Of a stretch of 64,000 nt of DNA, positions 57,732 to 64,000 are shown in pieces. Below the pieces are notes generated by a model that was not told the origin of the DNA, made no database searches, and saw nothing but the letters and a program-made list of their open reading frames with translations. The first letter of the stretch is position 1. Every line of letters starts with the position of its first letter. The stretch is from contig BSWB01000003.1 of the NCBI GenBank assembly GCA_033239125.1, forward strand, positions 29,775,001 through 29,839,000, given 5' to 3'. A program made the translations under genes and the position numbers. The DNA comes from Fagopyrum homotropicum. Its lineage: Eukaryota; Streptophyta; Magnoliopsida; Caryophyllales; Polygonaceae.

Positions 57732-59606
57732 TGTAACGCCCAAAATTTTGGCGCATTTTCGATATTTATTTTTCCGGCTTTAATCGATATTTTATTAGCT
57801 TAAATAATTTTATATAATTTTTAAGCGTATTTTTTGACATAAAATATCTTTTCGGAGTATATTATTATTTTAGATACGTTCGCGTATATCCTCCTTATTA
57901 TTTTCAGAAAAATCGAAAAAGTTTTCCGATTTAAAAATCGAAAAAGTTTTCCGATTTAAAAATCTAGATCCGAGTATTTTCCGATCTAGTTTACCGTCTA
58001 CCCATTTAATTTTTTTTTTCTCCGTTTCTTCCCTTTTGCTTTTCCTTCCTGACGCCAACAGCTGTTGCGTGATGTCCCGGCTGCCAACTCCCGCCCAGGA
58101 CTGCGCCCGCCTAGCCTAGCCTAGCCTAGCATTGATGACCCCTCATTTGCATCTCTTCTCTCACGCAACCTTTTCTGTGTACTCTTCCCTCAACTCCCCT
58201 CAAGCTCTCCCTCTCAGTGATGTCTCTCCCTCCTCTCCTCTACATCTCTCTTCGATTTCACCACTCCCTCTGCATCCCCAGTCACTCTCCGCTGTGTCTC
58301 CTCCCTCTGTCTCAACCTCTAGGTGCCATCTGCAGCCCAGGAGCAACCGAGCCTTCTTCCTTAGCCTTCCTCTGTCCTCACCGGTTACCCTCACCGCTGC
58401 TACCACCGAGAAAGGGGGCCACGCCTCCGTCGCCAGCGAAGACCAGCGGAAAGTGCCCGGCCCTGCTTCGTCATTGCTGCTGAACCGTCGCCGGCCTTCT
58501 CTTTTCTTTCACCATCCACAAGATACGACCACCAATGGAGGAGCCTGCAGTCACCATCATTGTCGCCGCCGGAGAAACCCTGCCTCGCCCCTGCTTCACC
58601 AGTTGACGCCGGCAAGCCCTGCCTGCTCGCCCTCTGGAAGCCATGCCGCCGCTGCCTCCTAGATCTGGCCGCCGCCGCTGCCTCCTAGATCTGGCCGCCG
58701 CCGCTGCGCAGTACAAGGGTTGAAGAAGCCCTTTGTGTTATTTATTTCGGGGCTCCTTAGTTTTGGTGGAATTACAGTTTGTACCCTATATTTTATATTT
58801 GCGTTCATAGCCCTAATTTCCAGAATTTGCAATTGTGACCTCTGCTGAATTAATTACAGAATTGGCCCAGAATTTTAATTGCTGAAAATGACCCATATTT
58901 CTAAAATGGTATAATTTGCCCGGAAAATATATTTATGGTTTTTAAACTTGAGTTTTACTTCGAGTTATATTCTTATAATTACATATACTATATTTTATTC
59001 CCTTATTGGACCAATTTGGGTTATGGCTCAAAGTTGTAAATTTCGGGTTTTGACCAAGTTGCTAGATTACATATTTTGCCCGGAAGTGTTATTACGAGTT
59101 TTAAAGTTAGCTTTTGAAAACGGGCTTTCCTTAGATTTATTTATATTATATATTCCGTTCAAGTTTAGCGTATGAGATAAACTTGCTTAGTTTTGGTATT
59201 AGGTTTGGAAGCGTCCCGATAAAAGCCTAACGAATCCATATCGACATCCATAGATCGTCTTCCGTCTTTTTGACGTCACGTGAGTACCCTCTCCCCCCGA
59301 GCTTATGATCTTACTTGATCTAGTTATGTTTTATGGTAGTACATGCTAGGATGGATCTAGCATAACTTAGAGTGAATGTCAAGTAGTGGCTTTGGACCTT
59401 AGGCGAGTTCGTTGAGCATGTTGGACCTTCTAGGCTAGATTGTATTTCCTTGGGTTGTGGTTTATGATCTTGTGAGGTATATGTTGTTACGAGTTCTAGC
59501 ATGTGTTTCAGAGTTAGTAGACTGTTGAGAGATCTCCTCATGCGTTGAGTGAGATGTGAGTGTTACAGATTGTAGGATGCGGTAGATCGTTTGTGTGAGA
59601 TGCATT
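57732..59606 (+). mobile_element. Tekay-type LTR, plus orientation, 3' truncated
   Basis: It starts TGTAACGCCCAAAA and shares the CGTGAGTACC and TAGCATAACTTAGAG blocks with the neighbouring inverted LTR. It contains a 2-fold ~30-bp repeat (AAAAAGTTTTCCGATTTAAA, 57913-57965), a CCTAG repeat (58110-58128) and a C-rich block (58130-58700) with a duplicated 27-bp CCGCCGCCGCTGCCTCC-like unit. It is cut at 59606 by the next LTR, so its own GTTACA end is missing. Confidence 0.8.
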
Positions 59607-62365
59607 TGTAACACCCCAAATCCGCGGGACTCGGGATGTTATGGGTTGGGACCTCACAATGGGTCCCGATCCTTTGCTTGACAACAATTTCACCGGATCT
59701 TGCAACAAGGCACAAATAAAGGCCAAAAACCGAAATACATTTTTATGCAGTGAAAAGAAAAACCCCAAAAGAATACAACAAAGGACCTCATCCAAAAATA
59801 CAACCCCAAAGACTAAACACCATACAACATATAATAAATACAATACTCAAACTCGACTCCACCCAAAACTCAATCCTAAAATGTACGGACCCCGGGTGCC
59901 CACTCTCCCGGATCTCTCGGCCGCATCCCTAACCTGCAAGGCAATCTACAACAATCGGTATAAAACCGTTAGCTCATATTCGAAGCATTAGAATTAAGGT
60001 GAAAGACACAAACACAAGTAAATCAACATAACACACAACATACACCAAATCACACAAGTCCGGTTTATTATCTTTTTATTATTAAGTCATATCCCATTCT
60101 AATTCAACTTCTTTTGTGGCACGAGAATCTCCCGAAACTCGCCTCGACCCCTCTTCCGGCAATGGAACGGTACGGATGCCTCCGTCCGTCTAACCAGCAC
60201 GGGCTAGTCGCCGAGAACCTCCTACCTCTCGCAAGAGCTAGGCAGTGATGTCACCGCCCGTTATCATACACTTGAGTCAAATAATATAAAGGTCGGTAAT
60301 CCTATTTCCGGTTTAGTTGTTATAAAAATAAATAATAAACACACCACCAAACACACATCAATGATAATACAAGGAATACGAGCTAAGTAAGTCCGGAGAC
60401 TTACCTCGTCACCACACTATACTCACAACACTCTCGCTTCCTTAGGGGAGGAAGCCCATAACCTACTCACAAGAAGATAACTATATCAACAACAACCCAC
60501 TCACAATAGAAGTCTTAGACTTCTATACAAATGATCTACGCAAGACCATTTGACTCTCAATTTTAGGACCGCATCCTAGAATCCATCGTGCTCACATCAC
60601 ACTCAACAGAAACTAGAAGTCCTAAGACTTCTAAACCTTCGGATCTCACAAGATCGTAACTCACAACATCACTAGGATACTCTCTTTCTAGTCCACAACC
60701 TCAACAATCATACAACCTCAACCCCTAAATTTTCACAAGCTCAACATATAACTTAAAGTCATAAATAACCTCACAAGATAATATCAAATCCTCAAGCCTT
60801 ACAACATTTCACGATCAACAAAACTCACCTAAGGTCCATAACCACTACTTGGTATTCGCTCTAAGTTATGCTAGATCCAATCCTAGCATGATACTACTAA
60901 TCATAATTAAATCGAGTAAGAACATAATCTCGAGGGAGAGGGTACTCACGTGATGTCAAAAGACGGATGACGATCTATGGATGTCGATATGGATTCGTTG
61001 GCCTTAAACGGGGCGCTTCCGAACCTAACACCAAGACTAGACAAATTTAGCCCGTACGCTAAATTTGATTGAAATAAATAATATATATAAAACTAAGGAA
61101 GAACACGATTTCGAAAGCCCACGTTAAAAATCGCAAAACCCTTCCGGCCAAAATATAAAATTCAGGGAGCTTGGTCATGAAACCGCAAATAATACTTTGG
61201 GTCATAAATCGAGTTTTAAATCCAACAAAGACATAATATACCGTGTATATAAAAATATAAGAATATCCTGTATCTAAAACCAAGGTTAAAACCGTAGTTA
61301 CATATTCCGGCCACACTACACAAATTTATAACTTGGTCAAAACCGCAAATCAACTTTTCCGGGCAAAATATGCAACTCAATAAACGTGGCCCATTTCCAT
61401 AAAATAAAACTTGAACCGTAAACCAAAATTAATCAAACAAGTGCATAATTTAATAATTTGCACAACCCGGGTTAATGTATGTAATTAGATTCCTACAGGG
61501 GCATAAATGTTAAATTCCAAAAACTGGGGTCATAACTGCAATAACAAAAAATATGAGCCATAATTGTAATTAACCAAAATCAAAGGGGCTCGATTTGAAT
61601 AAGGAAATAGGGTTGTCTTCAACCCTGTACATCCGTGTCAGTAGGGAGGCGGCAGGGGTGAGAACATCAGGCACAGGGCGGCGGGTCTGGCAGCTCCGAA
61701 AGCAAGGTGAGGCGGCCACTTCCCGGCGGGATTGGTGGTAGCGAGGCAACCAGGCGCTAGGGCAGGGGAAAACATATGCACAACGGCTACAGGGGGTAGG
61801 GTAACGCGGCGGCTAGGGCTCCAACAAGGGGCGATGTGGCGACCGATGAGCTCTCTGGTGGGTCTGGGTGTCCGACGAGAAGGTGAGGCAAGGCAGGACG
61901 ATGGTGCTGGCGGCAACACTTCCGGCAACGCCTGTTGGGTACACAGGTTGCCCCCTGTCGGCGGTGGAGTGAAGAGAGGAGAAATGGCGAGGAGAGAGGC
62001 GGCCTACATCCGGCTCTTCACTGGTGGCTCGACAGGAACCCCGAGCCCCCGGCGGCTTGCTTCCCAGTGTCGTCCTTGGAGGTTTGAGAGGTGCAGAAAG
62101 GAACATGGGTGGTTCGACAGGGGAAGCTCAATGGATTTGGCGATCTTCGAGCTGTCACCGGCTCGAGGTGGCTCGAAGGGTGGCCCTATGATGGTTCGGA
62201 GTGATGGTTGTTGCAGCTGTTGGGAAAGGGTTGCAGCAGAGGAGACAGAAAAGAAAGAGAGACTGAGGAGTAGAGCAGGTTGCTTGTTGATTGCAAACGA
62301 GAGAGTGAATTGATGAGAGATTGAGGTTAACAAAGGGTCAGGTGCAGACTGCAAGGTAGCACGTC
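59607..62365 (-). mobile_element. Tekay-type LTR, minus orientation, 5' truncated
   Basis: It begins TGTAACACCCCAAATC and continues with CATGTACGGACCCCGG-like, CACCGCCCGTTATC and GGGTACTCACGTGATG blocks. The right side is GC-rich (61640-62250), equivalent to the C-rich block of the other LTRs. No GGCGTTACA end is found. It passes into a gag fragment near 62365, so its U3 start is deleted. Confidence 0.78.
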
Positions 62366-62367
62366 AC

Positions 62368-62857
62368 GCTCATAGCTTTCTTCAAGCTATTGGCCTTCTT
62401 GGATGGGAAGTATTTTTCCAAAAACGCCTTGTGAAGGTTCTCCCAAGTGTTGATGCTCCCGGATGGAAGGTGGTAATACCAATCATTCGCTGAATCCTTG
62501 AGGGTGAAACCAAATGCCCTCATCTTGATTTGTTCTTCGGTAATATTGGCCGGCTTCATGCTCATACACACGGTATGGAACTTTCTAAGGTGTTTGATAG
62601 GGTCTTTGCCACTTAGCCCATGGAAAGATGGGAGCAAGTGAATGAGACCCGGCTTGAGCTCAAAATTGACTCCTTCCCCTAATGCCGGTATAGTGACCGC
62701 ATGGGGTTTTAAGCCAAGGTTGGCTGCGTGAGTTGACGATGTGTACGGTCAGCCATCTCTTGTTGAAGTTGTTGTTGTCTTCGTTGCTGAATGTGCGTCC
62801 TCTCAATTTCTGGATCAAAGGAAGCAAGATCGGGGTTAGTAGCATGGGTTTGAACCA
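62368..62857 (-). pseudogene. Gag fragment of a second Athila/Tat-type element
   Basis: ATG at 62857 starts MVQTHATNPDLASFDPEIE, a usual Tat/Athila-type gag start. A frame change occurs near 62712. The second frame gives GVNFELKPGLIHLLPSFHG and the gag core ANDWYYHLPSGSINTWENL, ending at KANSLKKA near 62370, where the neighbouring LTR begins. The rest of the element is missing. It is a different element from the one at 1-4090: gag, PBS spacing and LTR all differ. Confidence 0.85.
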
Positions 62858-62909
62858 TAAAAATGGTTCAAACCGATAATCAATAGTAAAACAAATAAAA
62901 ATACTAAAA

Positions 62910-62927
62910 TCCCCGGCAACGGCGCCA
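62910..62927 (-). other. Primer-binding site of the second Athila/Tat-type element
   Basis: The minus strand reads TGGCGCCGTTGCCGGGGA, identical to the site at 2357-2374. It lies about 50 bp upstream of the gag ATG. Confidence 0.87.
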
Positions 62928-62932
62928 AAATT

Positions 62933-64000
62933 TGACTAGAGGTATTTATATGGTCGTCTATACCCAATCAAAAGTAAATACCGACTTAGCCTTAAAACAA
63001 GTATAGTGGTTAAGTAGGGGTCAAACCCAAGAGAGTTAAGGCGTTTTTATTAAGTTCAATTATTGATTATCGAAACAAGTAACAAAAAGGGGGGGGGGGT
63101 AGTTGAAGTGACACACACAAAGCTTATAAAAACAAGTGACACAAAAGGCAAGACAATGATGGATGAATCTACACTAAGTTGATTCTTAGCATGCAAATGC
63201 TACTTTGGTGAGTTCCTTTTACAAGTTTTAACTAATCCCCCATCTTGATCATATATATGTGTTGAGCCAACCGACATCAACACAACTTAACAAGTTAGTG
63301 TTCCGTAAACCTACAAGAATAAGTAACAAGTTAGCTTTCAAATAAAGACTAAGGGATATAAAGATTGGATTAAAACCGTTAACCCTATCTTTATATTTGT
63401 GTTCCTCTTCTTTAAGCAGTTACAACCTGTTATTACTTCAAGTTTACTACTAGATTAAAGACCCGAAACCTATTAATCCTAGTTCTTTGCATGCACTTTA
63501 GAACCTAAGGTGATCAATCTTAAGTGTAAATCAAGCATGCAATTAGACAATAAAGATCAAGGAAACACAAAGTATTACTGAATAAAAACTTATATTAAAG
63601 AAAACTTACAACCAAAGTAACAATGCAGCTTCAAACCAACCCAATGTAGCAAGTGAGTTAGCAACTCATTACAATGGAAATTTGGATTCTAAAATGGAAT
63701 AACAAGTGGATAAGCATGCATAAGTAGTGGATGATTCTAGCAATCAACCAAGGCCTATTTATACTACAAAAGACACTAAATAGGAGTAAATGACCGGCCC
63801 AAAACATCAACCTTTTAATGCCATAAAGATGGCGTAAACAACCGGAGTAAAGCTTCTGACGTTGAGCCACAGGGGCGGCCTTCAAAACCGCAGGGGCGGT
63901 TTGGGCAGAATCGCTTGAACTTCTTCATGGCCGTAGGGGCGGCCAAGTCATTCCGCGGGGGCGGATCTTTAATGCTCTTCAAACGTCTAACTCTTCAACT
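62933..64000 (-). mobile_element. 5' LTR of the second Athila/Tat-type element, runs off the right edge
   Basis: The inner edge is TGACTAGAGG at 62933, five bases from the PBS. It includes a G-run (about 10 G near 63091-63100), a TATA box on the minus strand and, upstream of it, four GGGGCGG-containing boxes (63867-63965). The outer edge is outside the window. Confidence 0.75.
63754..63764 (-). promoter_or_regulatory. TATA box in the second Athila/Tat-type LTR
   Basis: The minus strand reads GTATAAATAGG, in the orientation of the gag fragment. The GC-rich boxes at 63867-63965 lie 100-200 bp upstream of it. Confidence 0.6.

Noticed and set aside
58132..58662. 176-codon Ser/Pro-rich ORF
   Set aside because: It is in the equivalent C-rich block of another LTR, in a different reading frame context and with unrelated sequence, so there is no sign of a conserved protein.
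61732..62313. 193-codon plus-strand ORF in GC-rich DNA
   Set aside because: It is antisense to the C-rich block of the minus-oriented LTR, with composition-driven openness only.
1..64000. tRNA, rRNA, organelle-derived DNA or viral integrants
   Set aside because: I looked for recognisable tRNA arms, rRNA cores, plastid or mitochondrial genes and pararetrovirus motifs and saw none; a tRNA or covariance-model scan would settle it.

Overview
The window is nuclear DNA from a flowering plant, probably a eudicot. It is AT-rich and dense in LTR retrotransposons of plant lineages (Athila/Tat-like and Tekay/Del-like Ty3-gypsy, two Ty1-copia types). It also holds L1-type LINE remains, a PIF/Harbinger DNA transposon, foldback and MITE-like elements, TA microsatellites and a large tandem array. 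All lineage names come from protein motifs, primer-binding sites and LTR ends read by eye; no database was searched.

Layout. 1-4090: minus-strand Athila-like element running off the left edge (gag-protease ORF, PBS, complete 5' LTR) that abuts a tandem array. 4091-10586: six full and one partial copies of a ~1,036-bp repeat, cut at 10587 by a minus-strand Tekay-type LTR (10587-~12680). ~12690-~15170: broken minus-strand copia element. 15430-16101: terminal-inverted-repeat (TIR) element. 16440-17190: LTR-like fragment. 18325-18540: degenerate telomere-like DNA. 19955-21170: truncated Tekay-type LTR. 22145-24063: five tandem units of a small element carrying G-box/ABRE motifs. 25004-26488: the only intact-looking host gene, a two-exon soluble epoxide hydrolase on the minus strand, with a foldback element about 240 bp upstream of its start codon. 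27915-33911: decayed plus-strand copia element lacking integrase. 35383-36306: unrecognised 307-codon ORF. 36934-49567: complete-ended but coding-dead Tekay-type element with a 5-bp target duplication, itself hit by a solo LTR (43287-45690) and by a MITE-like element in its 3' LTR. 50309-~53370: 5'-truncated LINE. 54314-~57570: PIF/Harbinger remnant with transposase and Myb-like ORFs facing away from each other across a 120-bp tandem array. 57732-62365: two Tekay-type LTR pieces head to head. 62368-64000: minus-strand Tat/Athila-type element (gag fragment, PBS, LTR).

How the parts relate. Apart from the epoxide hydrolase there is no host pathway here; the window is a record of nested insertions. 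The clearest nesting is a LINE 3' tail hit by the 36934-49567 element (TSD CTTGT), which was then hit by a solo LTR (TSD GTTTC) and by a TA-repeat-targeting MITE. The most unusual features are the ~1-kb gene-fragment-like tandem array, the divergent Harbinger pair separated by tandem repeats, the row of small GGAG/CTCC hairpins near the 3' end of the Tekay element, and the orphan 307-codon ORF.
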